Positions 52,101 to 60,715 of a stretch of DNA of 64,000 nucleotides are shown one piece after another. Position numbers and translations under genes: made by a program. Numbering within the stretch: position 1 is the stretch's first letter; each line of letters starts with the position of its first letter. Below the pieces are notes generated by a model, which did not search any database, was not told where the DNA came from, and saw nothing but the letters and a program-made list of their open reading frames with translations. The stretch comes from Clostridium sp031626875 (GTDB lineage Bacteria; Bacillota; Clostridia; Clostridiales; Clostridiaceae): the NCBI RefSeq assembly GCF_031626875.1, contig NZ_JANDMF010000001.1, positions 1-64,000 on the forward strand. Direction: 5' to 3'.

Positions 52101-53588
52101 TTAATTACCCAGCACATAACAAGCTATTCCATCATATTTATAATTATCATTTCCATTTCCTAACTCATTTATATTAGTTGTATAAAAATGTACTCCATCA
52201 ACATATCTAGAATATCTATATAATGGTTTTGTACCATTTACTTGATTTCTGTAAACATAACACTGTATACTAACATAACTATAGCCATTTTTACCATTAC
52301 CCAATTCATCAAAATTAGTTGTATAATAAAAATCATCAAGTGATGCATTATAATATCTATATAATGGACTTGTTCCATATAAGTTATCCTTATAAACATA
52401 ACATTGTATCCCATCATATAAATAGTTTCCTCCACCTTTTCCCAACTCACTAAAATCAGTTGTGTAAAAATGTGCTCCATTTGAATATATATAATATCTA
52501 TACAATGGAATTCTTTCATTTATTGGAGTAGTTTGCACTAATATATTATTTTCAAATACATATAAGTACAGATTACGCTCTTCTATACTACCATCATTAC
52601 CTATTGATTGTACTTTCATAGTATGATTTCCAAGAGTAAAACTATTTACACTATAGCTAGTTGAAAATCCACTTGTACTAGCCCCAGGATACCCTTGATA
52701 TTTTTGTTCTACATCTGCTCTTGCTCCCCCTATTGTTGCATCTTTTGAATATTTATCATCTAAATATATTTTTACTGATTTTACTCCAGATGGATTTAAT
52801 GCATACCCACTTACTGGCATTGTGCCTGTATATATCTTTCCTATTTGTGGTGTTTCTATATTTAATACTGGTTTAAGTTGTGTTGTAGGCGTTATAGGTG
52901 TTGTAGAATCCACCAATTGCCCATCAATATCTATTGCATCTAATCCCATCTCATACCAAGGATATATTCCTCCATGTGCTGGACTTGTTAACTTTATCTC
53001 CACATCATGTACTCCAACAGAATTAAAGGAATATTCATATAGTAGAGCTTGTTCAACAAAACTATTACTATTACTCTCACAAATTGGCCAAAAATTATCA
53101 ACCTTTGTTCCATCAATTAAAATATCCATATTTTTTGTAGGATTATACTTAGTAATATAACTTTGAGGAAGTTTCCATAGCATTCCTATAACTCTAAATT
53201 TGCTTCCATTAATTCTAAACTTAACACTATGACCTCTGCTCGCTTCATAACTCTCTGTTGAGTCATAAAACATATGGTCAATATTATCTCCACTATCACT
53301 GTAACCTTCTGTCCAACCTATTACTTTTGTATCTGTTGTATATTGTATTAAGCTATTTGTATCATCATATCTATTCCACCCTTTTTCAGGATATTTTAGT
53401 ATATCATCAACTTTAGCACTATTATTAGATGTATTGTTTAAATTACTAACACCTTTCATTATTTCATTTTTGTGTACCTTACTATCAGACTTGTTAATGG
53501 CAGTCCCAGCATTTGCATATGTCTTCAATGTACATATAATAACAATTCCCATAAATATAGATATTATTATTTTGAAATTTCTTTTCAT
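52101..53588 (-). CDS. Exported protein with C-terminal DUF5648-like repeats
   Basis: 495 residues from the ATG behind GAGGAGGAG. The N-terminus is a signal peptide (about 1-28, ending near ANAG). Residues about 60-225 look like a carbohydrate-binding or jelly-roll module (WNRYDDTNSLIQYTTDTKVIG, GGIYPWYEMGLDAIDIDG). Residues about 245-345 are an Ig-like domain (GTMPVSGYALNPSGVKSVKIYLD). The last 140 residues are three tandem units of about 45 residues sharing PLYRY, HFYTT, ELGxGxxxYxYDGIxCYV, the DUF5648 pattern found at the ends of secreted hydrolases. No catalytic domain is recognised, so it may be a surface-binding or adhesion protein. Alone between convergent/divergent neighbours. Confidence 0.8.
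   Translation of the reverse strand: MKRNFKIIISIFMGIVIICTLKTYANAGTAINKSDSKVHKNEIMKGVSNLNNTSNNSAKVDDILKYPEKGWNRYDDTNSLIQYTTDTKVIGWTEGYSDSGDNIDHMFYDSTESYEASRGHSVKFRINGSKFRVIGMLWKLPQSYITKYNPTKNMDILIDGTKVDNFWPICESNSNSFVEQALLYEYSFNSVGVHDVEIKLTSPAHGGIYPWYEMGLDAIDIDGQLVDSTTPITPTTQLKPVLNIETPQIGKIYTGTMPVSGYALNPSGVKSVKIYLDDKYSKDATIGGARADVEQKYQGYPGASTSGFSTSYSVNSFTLGNHTMKVQSIGNDGSIEERNLYLYVFENNILVQTTPINERIPLYRYYIYSNGAHFYTTDFSELGKGGGNYLYDGIQCYVYKDNLYGTSPLYRYYNASLDDFYYTTNFDELGNGKNGYSYVSIQCYVYRNQVNGTKPLYRYSRYVDGVHFYTTNINELGNGNDNYKYDGIACYVLGN
52104..52515 (-). repeat. Three tandem units in the C-terminal coding region
   Basis: Three imperfect coding repeats of about 130-135 bases each encode the PLYRY...HFYTT...ELG...CYV modules. 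The DNA copies share long identical runs, e.g. around CCATTTTTACCATTACC and CCACCTTTTCCCAACTC, so slippage or recombination could change copy number. Confidence 0.75.
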
Positions 53589-53713
53589 TTTTCTCCTCCT
53601 CAAACAGAAACATTTACCTATATATAGTCGAATAGTAATAAAAAAACTTTAGTTCTATATTTTAAGTTCTTTTAATCCATATAAAGAATTTACATACTTT
53701 TACTCTTCACTAA

Positions 53714-53760
53714 ATAAAAAAAACAAAACCTCCAATCACTAACAACTTAATGATTGAAGG
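53714..53760 (-). terminator. Terminator of the spoIIA-sigF operon
   Basis: Ten-base stem CCTTCAATCA / TGATTGGAGG (one G-U) after sigF on the minus strand, followed by TTTTGTTTTTTTT. Confidence 0.88.
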
Positions 53761-53783
53761 TCAGTTCTCAATTAATCTATCCA

Positions 53784-54539
53784 TTAATCTTGTAGTTTTT
53801 CCCTCATAACAAGTAAAACCTTCTTCTCAATCCTAGAAACCTGCACCTGACTAATCCCTAACATCTTAGCCACCTGAACCTGAGTTTTATCCTTAAAATA
53901 TCTAAGTACAATAATCTGTCTAGCCTTTTCATCTAAACTTCTTAAAGCTTCTTTTAATGCAATACTGTCAACCATTTCATCATCATCAGTTCCATTTTCA
54001 CTTAGCTTATCTATTAATAGAACAGGAGCACCATCTTCTTGATGTATAGTATCATATAAATACTGTAAACTTGATGATGATTCTATAGCAAATACTATAT
54101 CTTCCTTTTCTATTCCAGAATAAGTGGCCAATTCATCTATTGTTGGTTCTCTGTCTAATTTTTTAGTTAACTCTTCTTTATCAAAGTGAATCTTTCTAGC
54201 TAAACTTTTTACATTTCTACTTACCTTAATCATTCCATCATCTCTAAGAAATCTCTTGATTTCACCCATAATCATAGGAACAGCATAAGTAGAAAACTTA
54301 ACATTATAGGCTGCATCAAAATTCTTTATAGCCTTAACAAGGCCAATACAACCTATTTGAAATATATCTTCATAATCATATCCTCTATTTAAGAACTTCT
54401 TACTCAAGGAGGATACAAGAGGAAGGTTCATCTCTATTAACCTATTCATAGCTAGTTCATCGCCATCTTTTGCTCGAGGAAGTAACTCAGTGTTATCTTC
54501 GTAATTATATTCCTCTCTTTTAAAATTCCCTTTCTCCAT
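53784..54539 (-). CDS. sigF: Sporulation sigma factor SigF
   Basis: 251 residues, normal length. Sigma-F drives the first forespore-specific transcription. Region 2: LVSSLSKKFLNRGYDYEDIFQIGCIGLVKAIKNFD and FSTYAVPMIMGEIKRFLRDDG; region 3 around KVSRNVKSLARKI; region 4 with RQIIVLRYFKDKTQVQVAKM and LGISQVQVSRIEKKVL. ATG after AGGTGG, ten bases behind spoIIAB. Expected targets in this window include gpr. Confidence 0.97.
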   Translation of the reverse strand: MEKGNFKREEYNYEDNTELLPRAKDGDELAMNRLIEMNLPLVSSLSKKFLNRGYDYEDIFQIGCIGLVKAIKNFDAAYNVKFSTYAVPMIMGEIKRFLRDDGMIKVSRNVKSLARKIHFDKEELTKKLDREPTIDELATYSGIEKEDIVFAIESSSSLQYLYDTIHQEDGAPVLLIDKLSENGTDDDEMVDSIALKEALRSLDEKARQIIVLRYFKDKTQVQVAKMLGISQVQVSRIEKKVLLVMREKLQD

Positions 54540-54549
54540 ACCAATCCAC

Positions 54550-54981
54550 CTAACTCACTGTACTAAATTTCTTCTTTAATACTACCCTTGTACCTTCTCC
54601 CCTTTTGCTTTCAACTTCCATGCTATCCATAAAGGTTTCCATAACAGTGAAGCCCATTCCAGACCTTTCAAGGTCTGGCCTTGATGTATATAAAGGCTCT
54701 TTTGCTTTTTCTACATCTTCTATTCCATTTCCATGATCAATTATTGTTATGGTAATTTCATTCTTTAATAATTCAGCTTCTATAAAAACCTTTTTGTCCT
54801 CTTTTCCTTCATAGCCATGAATGATTGAATTTGTGACAGCTTCTGATACAGCTGTTTTTACATCTGTTATCTCTTCTATTGTTGGATCTAGCTGAGATAC
54901 AAAAGCTGCTATTGCAACTCTTGCAAAGCCCTCATTTTGGGACTTACTTTCAAATTCAATTTTAATTTTATTATCATACAT
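54550..54981 (-). CDS. spoIIAB: Anti-sigma F factor SpoIIAB
   Basis: 143 residues from the ATG behind GGAGGGG; the longer frame adds eight residues and overlaps spoIIAA. It is a GHKL-fold protein kinase that binds SigF and phosphorylates SpoIIAA. N box: TAVSEAVTNSIIHGYEG (about 45-61); G1: IDHGNGIED; G2-like: LERSGMGFTVMETFMD. Middle gene of spoIIAA-spoIIAB-sigF. Confidence 0.97.
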   Translation of the reverse strand: MYDNKIKIEFESKSQNEGFARVAIAAFVSQLDPTIEEITDVKTAVSEAVTNSIIHGYEGKEDKKVFIEAELLKNEITITIIDHGNGIEDVEKAKEPLYTSRPDLERSGMGFTVMETFMDSMEVESKRGEGTRVVLKKKFSTVS

Positions 54982-54995
54982 GTAAAACCCCTCCA

Positions 54996-55331
54996 TTAAA
55001 TGCACTTTAGTGCTTCTGTCAAGTTACTATAGCTATCGATAATTTTAAATAATCCTGACAACTCAAATACTCTATTAACACCATTATTTACATTAGTTAC
55101 ACAAAGTGCACCACCTTTTGCTGATATCTTTTTATATCTTCCAACTACAACTCCAATTCCAGAACTGTCCATAAAGGTTACTCCTGAAAAATTTAAAATT
55201 AATTTTTGAATATTATCCCTATCGATTCTATCATCAATTTTAACTCTTACTTCTTCTGCACTATGATGATCTAGTTCACCTACTAAATTTGCAATGAGCT
55301 TATCCTCTTTTTTTTCAAACTTTAGATACAT
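54996..55331 (-). CDS. spoIIAA: Anti-anti-sigma factor SpoIIAA
   Basis: 111 residues, STAS domain. The unphosphorylated form frees SigF from SpoIIAB; SpoIIE reverses the phosphorylation. The phospho-acceptor is the second Ser of FMDSSGIGVVVGRY (about Ser57). The ATG is preceded by AGGG nine bases away and by an in-frame stop, which fixes the start. First gene of its operon, 14 bases before spoIIAB. Confidence 0.97.
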   Translation of the reverse strand: MYLKFEKKEDKLIANLVGELDHHSAEEVRVKIDDRIDRDNIQKLILNFSGVTFMDSSGIGVVVGRYKKISAKGGALCVTNVNNGVNRVFELSGLFKIIDSYSNLTEALKCI

Positions 55332-55393
55332 ATTATGTTACCCTAGAGATTTCCCTTAGAGTAATTCACCTCCCTCAAAAGCTCTTTTTCCAT

Positions 55394-55423
55394 ATTTTAT
55401 CACAGTTGTTAAATGTTAGTCAA
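55394..55423 (-). promoter_or_regulatory. Candidate promoter for spoIIA operon
   Basis: On the minus strand TTGACT (55418-55423) and TAAAAT (55394-55399) with an 18-base spacer resemble sigma-A. In Bacillus this operon uses sigma-H with Spo0A boxes; I found neither a clear sigma-H promoter nor a TGNCGAA box here. Confidence 0.45.
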
Positions 55424-55468
55424 CAATATTATAATTTTTATTACATTTATTGGTATAATATTAAAAAT

Positions 55469-55512
55469 ATAAAGCGAAGCTTGTTGAAAAAATCCACTAG
55501 CTTCGCTTTATA
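55469..55512 (-). terminator. Terminator after the Lon-like gene
   Basis: Fourteen-base stem (55469-55482 with 55499-55512), 16-nt loop, followed by TATTTTTAATA on the minus strand. It isolates the spoIIA operon from upstream transcription. Confidence 0.8.
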
Positions 55513-55519
55513 TTTCTTA

Positions 55520-57817
55520 CTATTTTTGTTTTGTCCTATATTTATCTATTTCCTTGGAAATATCCTTAAAAAATTCTTCTATAGTTTGATTTTCCTCTAA
55601 CATCATAACTTCTATTGCATCTTCTAAATTATCCATTGTATAGATATGAAATGCTCCTTTTGAAACTGCTTCCTCTACCTCTGGTTTTAAAATTATTTCT
55701 TCTCTATTTGATGAAGGAATCAAAACACCTTTATCTCCACATTCTCCCATGAGTTTACAGGTTTTATAAAATCCTTCTATCTTTTCATTTACTCCACCTA
55801 TAGGTTGAACTTCTCCGAATTGATTAATTGACCCTGTTACTGCAATATTTTGCCTAATTCCATATTTGCTTAAAGCAGATAATATACATAATATTTCAGC
55901 AACAGATGCACTATCTCCATCTATTTTTCCATAGGTTTGTTCAAAACTTAAATGAAAATCTATAGGCAACTTTTCGTAAGGATTTATAATATTACTTAAA
56001 AGTCCAGAAAGTATATTTATTGATTTTTCATGAATACTTCCTGACATGTTACTTTCCTTTTGTATATCTATTATTTTCCCATCGCCCTTACATGCAATAC
56101 ATGTAACTTTCATTGGCTTTCCAAAACTATAATAACCCGAATTCAATACTGCTAATCCATTTATAGTTCCTACCATCTTCCCCTTTAATGAAATAAAGAT
56201 TTTCTTTTCTTCATACATTTCCATTATTTGTTCTTCTATTAATTCTTCCTCATATGCTACTTTTATTATATCTTTTCCGGAAATGGATTTTCGCCTTTGA
56301 TCTTTAACCTCACTACCTGATAAGATTAAAATTTTATCCACATCAACTTCATCTATACTAACCTTTTCCTTACTATTGGCTTTTCTAGATAAATATTTAA
56401 TTAGTTCCTTAACACCTTCATCATCAATATCATTTAAATTATACTTTTTAACTCTTTCTTTTATATATTCTTTTATGACTTTCCCTTTTATATCTTTATA
56501 ATTAATTACATTAGAAAATTCTACTCTTAAAGGGAATAATCTTCTAAAATCCTCATCTGCATCATAAAGGATATCGTAGCTCTCATAATCGCCTATTATG
56601 ATTACCTTTACTTTAACAGGCATAGGCTTAGGCTTTAATCCATTAATAGATAATAGCTCTAAATAACTTCTAGCTGAATCTATATTTACTTTACCAGACA
56701 TTAAAGCCTTCTTTAAAGAATAATAACTAAAATTATTGTTTACAAGCTGACTTAATCTTAAAATTATGCATCCTTCATTAGCTAAAATTAAAGATCCTGG
56801 TGTTATTAGTGAAAGTTCAGTAGTATATAATCCATTATGATTTTCATATTCTACATTTCCCATTAAATTCATTACACTTGGATCTTCCTCAAAAATCACT
56901 CTAGGCTTTTTATAATTACTATTATCCACCAAAACTGATATATCATATTTATTTAATATTTCATTAATAACACTTTCATCTTCCTCAATATTAATGGTAT
57001 AGCAATCTACCAAACTTTTTTCAATATTATAAAATAACTTTTCTAAATATTCATAAACATCATCATCAGTTATAAATTTTAATAAGCATTCTTCTTTTTC
57101 CTCTTCAAGCTCTACATCCAAAAACTCTGAATATATATCCTTTAATTTTGTAATTGAAGTAAGTTCAATATCCTTTAATTTTTCCAATACAACTTCTGCC
57201 TTATTTCTAAGTTTGGATGCTCTCTTAACTATTTCATCCTTAGAATCATCAGCTAAAATGTCATATTCTTTTTCTGTCATAACTTTTCCTTCTTTTAAAG
57301 GAAGGAAAGCAAATCCACCAGTAGTGGCTTTTACATCAAAGCCTTCATCTTTTGCTATCTCAACAAGCTCACCAATGTAATTACTCCTCTTACTATGAAC
57401 CTCTTCTATTATACTATCCTTTTCAGATTCTGAAGAAGTATTATAAAAATCCATAACAACTTCATAATAGCTATTTTTAATATTTTCTACTTCATTTTTA
57501 AGCTCTTTCCCTTTTCCATTAGCTAAAAAAATAGGCTCTGGCTTTTTAGGATCATCTATAGTCACATAACAAATATCTTTTGGAGAATCAGAATTTTTAT
57601 AAAGATTTTCAATGAACTTGATCAAATCATTTAATTTATCTTTAGAAAAAGAATCTATTAAATAAAGATTATATCCTTCCTCTTTGATTTCAATAGCTCT
57701 TTTAACTTTTTGATATGCTAAACTTATACCAGGAATATCATTAAACTTTGCATTCTCTTCTCCTTCATTTAAATCAATATTAAATAGCACTTCATTTGGA
57801 GTTAACTCTCTTTTCAT
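55520..57817 (-). CDS. Lon-family protease with degenerate ATPase domain
   Basis: 765 residues. The C-terminal 210 residues are a peptidase S16 domain with both catalytic residues: Ser in KIDGDSASVAEILCIL and Lys in GGVNEKIEGFYKTC. The N-terminal and middle parts follow the order of the COG1067 Lon-like proteins (substrate domain inserted, then AAA+), but where the Walker A should be the sequence is GYNLYLIDSFSKDKL, and the Walker B position reads EGCIILRLSQL, lacking the DE pair. ATP use is thus doubtful; LonC of Meiothermus is a described Lon relative that works without ATP. Weak ribosome site before the ATG. Alone, just upstream of spoIIA; whether it serves sporulation is unknown. Confidence 0.85.
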   Translation of the reverse strand: MKRELTPNEVLFNIDLNEGEENAKFNDIPGISLAYQKVKRAIEIKEEGYNLYLIDSFSKDKLNDLIKFIENLYKNSDSPKDICYVTIDDPKKPEPIFLANGKGKELKNEVENIKNSYYEVVMDFYNTSSESEKDSIIEEVHSKRSNYIGELVEIAKDEGFDVKATTGGFAFLPLKEGKVMTEKEYDILADDSKDEIVKRASKLRNKAEVVLEKLKDIELTSITKLKDIYSEFLDVELEEEKEECLLKFITDDDVYEYLEKLFYNIEKSLVDCYTINIEEDESVINEILNKYDISVLVDNSNYKKPRVIFEEDPSVMNLMGNVEYENHNGLYTTELSLITPGSLILANEGCIILRLSQLVNNNFSYYSLKKALMSGKVNIDSARSYLELLSINGLKPKPMPVKVKVIIIGDYESYDILYDADEDFRRLFPLRVEFSNVINYKDIKGKVIKEYIKERVKKYNLNDIDDEGVKELIKYLSRKANSKEKVSIDEVDVDKILILSGSEVKDQRRKSISGKDIIKVAYEEELIEEQIMEMYEEKKIFISLKGKMVGTINGLAVLNSGYYSFGKPMKVTCIACKGDGKIIDIQKESNMSGSIHEKSINILSGLLSNIINPYEKLPIDFHLSFEQTYGKIDGDSASVAEILCILSALSKYGIRQNIAVTGSINQFGEVQPIGGVNEKIEGFYKTCKLMGECGDKGVLIPSSNREEIILKPEVEEAVSKGAFHIYTMDNLEDAIEVMMLEENQTIEEFFKDISKEIDKYRTKQK

Positions 57818-57968
57818 TTAATAATTACCCACTTTTAAAACTGTCTTACTCAGTCTTATTGAAGTAGTTCCCTCCTTTTTAGTAATCTACTATATTAATA
57901 TTCCTATAGTTCCTATTTAGACAACACTTTTATGAAAATTTTTATTATATATTTAACATTCTTATCAT

Positions 57969-59015
57969 CTAGAATAAACTTAATTGTTCTATTCTTGTTT
58001 CTTTAAAAGAAGACACACTAATTCCTATTAATCTGATATCTTCACTTAGTTCTTCTACTTCAAGAATTTCTTTAATAGATTCATATATTTCCTCTGCTGT
58101 ACAAATATAATGATTTAATGTTTTACTTCTTGTATGGCTTTCAAAATCACCTGTCTTATATTTTAAAGTTACTGTTTTACCTAAAATATTTTTTGACATT
58201 AAAATAGAACTTACTTCTTTTGAAAAACCTTTAATATAACCTAATAATTCATCTTTATCACTTGTATTCTCCCTAAGTGTTCTCTCTTTTCCAACAGACT
58301 TTCTCTCCCTAAAGGTTTCTACTTCTCTATTGTCTATCCCCCTAATCCTATCATATACAACAAGCCCCATCTTTCCTAATCTCTCTTGTAGAAAATCTTT
58401 TGGCAACTCATATAAATCTTCTATAGTGAAAATCCCCATATTATTTAATTTCCCTACTGATTTCTTTCCAAGACCAAATACTTTTGATATAGGTAATGGC
58501 TTTAAAATGTTTGGAACCATATTTTCACTAATAAACATAATACCGTTTGGTTTATTCCAATCTGAAGCAAGCTTTGCTAAAAATTTATTGTAAGAAATAC
58601 CAATAGAAAGAGTTAGTCCTAATTCCTTTCTAACTCTTTCTTTTATATATAAACCTGCTTTTTCTCCACTATTAAATCTACTATTTGAAATATCCAAAAA
58701 AGCCTCATCTATTGAAAGAGGCTCTATTATAGGAGTAACTTCTTTAAAAATTTCAAAAACTCTTTCTGAAATTTCTCTATATCTATAATATCTAACAGGC
58801 AAAAATATTCCCATTGGACATTTACTTCTAGCTAAAAAGATAGGCATGGCTGAATGCACTCCATATTTTCTAGCTTCATATGAACAAGTGGATACAACTC
58901 CTCTTTCTCCTATTCCTCCAACTATAACTGGTTTTCCTTTTAATCTAGGATTGTCTTTTTGTTCAACGGATGCAAAAAATGCATCCATATCTACATGTAA
59001 TATAATTCTATTCAT
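57969..59015 (-). CDS. dinB: DNA polymerase IV
   Basis: 348 residues, Y-family translesion polymerase. Palm residues: HVDMDAFFASVEQ (Asp9, Asp11) and LSIDEAFLD (Asp-Glu about 103-104); GISYNKFLAKLASDWNKPNG and the HhH thumb KVFGLGKKSVGKLNNMGI follow; little-finger domain to the end. The C-terminal QLSLF resembles the beta-clamp-binding motif QLxLF, which supports a functional protein. The ribosome site before the ATG is weak. It is 13 bases downstream of the DUF4003 gene. Confidence 0.96.
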   Translation of the reverse strand: MNRIILHVDMDAFFASVEQKDNPRLKGKPVIVGGIGERGVVSTCSYEARKYGVHSAMPIFLARSKCPMGIFLPVRYYRYREISERVFEIFKEVTPIIEPLSIDEAFLDISNSRFNSGEKAGLYIKERVRKELGLTLSIGISYNKFLAKLASDWNKPNGIMFISENMVPNILKPLPISKVFGLGKKSVGKLNNMGIFTIEDLYELPKDFLQERLGKMGLVVYDRIRGIDNREVETFRERKSVGKERTLRENTSDKDELLGYIKGFSKEVSSILMSKNILGKTVTLKYKTGDFESHTRSKTLNHYICTAEEIYESIKEILEVEELSEDIRLIGISVSSFKETRIEQLSLF

Positions 59016-59028
59016 AACTATATTTTTT

Positions 59029-59979
59029 CTAAGCTAATACATCCTCTAATATACCTTGATTTTTGCTTACAAGCATTGAGTATATTCCAACAGATAAAAG
59101 CTCATTTATATACCTCTCATGTTTATAATTTCGTGAATATTCTATTATGGCAATAGCTATAAACATTCTAAATCCTTTATCCATATAAAATTCATATTGC
59201 CCTTCTTCATCACATAAGTATTTTATCACTTCATTTATTTTATTTATATATTTTTTTGGTTCTTCCTTTCCTGCTACAGATCCAAGTAAAGGTAATAATT
59301 GATGACTTACTTTTATATCTTCTTTCTCAAACTCAACTAATAAATCTTCCATCCTTTCAGCTGCAGATTCATTTTTGTTTATCATTAATGTCATAGCTAG
59401 TCCTTGTATGCTATTGTTTGAAAGCATCTCTATCTTACTATATCTATCAAATATATTATCCATATATTCTATAATATAATCTTTCTTTACATTATTTATA
59501 GCTAAAAGAGCACATTGTAAGTAGTCTTCATGATTTGTTACATTATTATATTTAGCTCTTATCCCTTCATAAATTTCTCTCATTTTTAGGATTTTTTCAA
59601 TTCTTTCATCTTCTTTTGTATATTTAACTAAGGCATAACTTGCTAAAACTAGATTTTGGCTATCTTTAAATCCCAATTCCATAAGTTTGTCGTATATGGA
59701 AAGGATTTCATTTATAAACATAGACGCATTATTTTCTAAAGCTATTAATTGAGATACCATATATAAAATATCCCCTCTAAAAGAAGACATTCTTGAAGTT
59801 TCTTTATTAATTAGAATCCTAACCTCTTTTGTTTTTTCTGCCATAACTTCCTTCTTTTGCCCCGAAAAAATTAATGATGAAAAATGATTAATATAATCTC
59901 CATCAAATCTTAACTCTTCTTTTGCTTTTCTCAAATTATCTATAACTAAATCACAAATATTTCTTATTTTTAATTTCAT
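59029..59979 (-). CDS. DUF4003-family protein
   Basis: 316 residues, all-helical, no signal or membrane segment. Features: SLIFSGQKKEVMAEKTKEVRI (about 31-51), FRGDILYMVSQLIAL and LGFKDSQNLVLASYALV, then tandem helical hairpins. This corresponds to DUF4003, whose function is not known. ATG after AAGGGGGAAGAGG. Same transcript as dinB, so involvement in DNA damage tolerance is conceivable but unproven. Confidence 0.8.
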   Translation of the reverse strand: MKLKIRNICDLVIDNLRKAKEELRFDGDYINHFSSLIFSGQKKEVMAEKTKEVRILINKETSRMSSFRGDILYMVSQLIALENNASMFINEILSIYDKLMELGFKDSQNLVLASYALVKYTKEDERIEKILKMREIYEGIRAKYNNVTNHEDYLQCALLAINNVKKDYIIEYMDNIFDRYSKIEMLSNNSIQGLAMTLMINKNESAAERMEDLLVEFEKEDIKVSHQLLPLLGSVAGKEEPKKYINKINEVIKYLCDEEGQYEFYMDKGFRMFIAIAIIEYSRNYKHERYINELLSVGIYSMLVSKNQGILEDVLA

Positions 59980-60252
59980 TTTGATTCCTCTTCCCCCTTA
60001 TAATTGTACATATTAATTATACTACAATAAGCACTTTAAAAACTTATTTATTCCTTAATTTATTTTCATATTATAATCTATTTCCATGATTTAATTTTAT
60101 TTATTTAATTTGTCAGTGCAGTGTCAAATTAATGGTAAACATATTAATTAATTTTATTTTAATAAAATTTCAAACTATGATATAATACACATGATAAGGT
60201 TTAATTGTTATCAGGACTTATTGGTAATATTTATATAAAAAGGAGAATTGCT
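59980..60252. other. Divergent intergenic region
   Basis: About 270 AT-rich bases between the divergent DUF4003 and small basic genes. TATAAT at 60181-60186 could be the -10 for the plus-strand gene (leader about 60 bases); the -35 is poor. An 8-base inverted repeat lies at 60105-60132. Confidence 0.45.
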
Positions 60253-60663
60253 ATGGGCTTTAGAGATAAGTTTGACAAATATTTTAGAGATTCTTATTTT
60301 CAAAAATACGGAGATAGGATAGCCAGTGCTGCTGGTACAGTTGTTTCTATTAAAATGAAAGAAAAGAATTATTTATTCTTCCATAGATTAGTAGTAGATA
60401 TGATTATAAAACCAGAAGCAGGTAGAGCAGTACTTAAAGCTAGATATGTAAAAAATAGATGGTTTAAAAAAGTTGAATTTATCCCAGTAAACGTGGGAAA
60501 TAAAGTTATGCTTATGGGTCTCAAAGGTGTGAAGGGCAAAAAAGATGCTGACATACTTATACTGCAAAATGTTCTTAATCTAACTACAAAGAGAGATTTA
60601 GTTCCAATAGACCACTCACAAATCAAGAAATCAAGACAACAAGCTGGAAGAATGAGATATTAA
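60253..60663 (+). CDS. Small basic protein of unknown function
   Basis: 136 residues from the ATG seven bases after AAAGGAG; a longer frame adds 16 residues with no ribosome site. No signal peptide or membrane helix. It is strongly basic, e.g. LKARYVKNRWFKKVEF, KGVKGKK and the tail KKSRQQAGRMRY, with a mixed alpha/beta pattern (AGTVVSIKMKEKNYLFFHRLVVDMIIKP). I do not recognise a family. The charge suggests nucleic-acid or membrane-surface binding. Single gene with a strong terminator. Confidence 0.75.
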   Translation: MGFRDKFDKYFRDSYFQKYGDRIASAAGTVVSIKMKEKNYLFFHRLVVDMIIKPEAGRAVLKARYVKNRWFKKVEFIPVNVGNKVMLMGLKGVKGKKDADILILQNVLNLTTKRDLVPIDHSQIKKSRQQAGRMRY

Positions 60664-60667
60664 ATTT

Positions 60668-60712
60668 AATAGCCTTAGCTTTGATATTTTTATCATGCTA
60701 AGGCTATTTTTT
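60668..60712. terminator. Bidirectional terminator
   Basis: Perfect 12-bp stem (60668-60679 with 60697-60708), followed by TTTTTTATA on the plus strand; A-rich on the other side. Lies between convergent stops. Confidence 0.88.
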
Positions 60713-60715
60713 ATA

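Noticed and set aside
52238..52519. 93-residue minus-strand frame rich in Met/Ile
   Set aside because: Out-of-frame shadow of the repeat-encoding end of the exported protein; repetitive only because the true frame is.
55340..55376. Tiny GTG frame of eight codons after GGGAGGTG ahead of spoIIAA
   Set aside because: Good ribosome-like sequence, but only seven sense codons and no attenuator structure seen; too little to call a leader peptide.
60105..60132. 8-base inverted repeat TTAATTTG / CAAATTAA
   Set aside because: Short, AT-rich and expected by chance in this composition; not next to a recognised promoter box.
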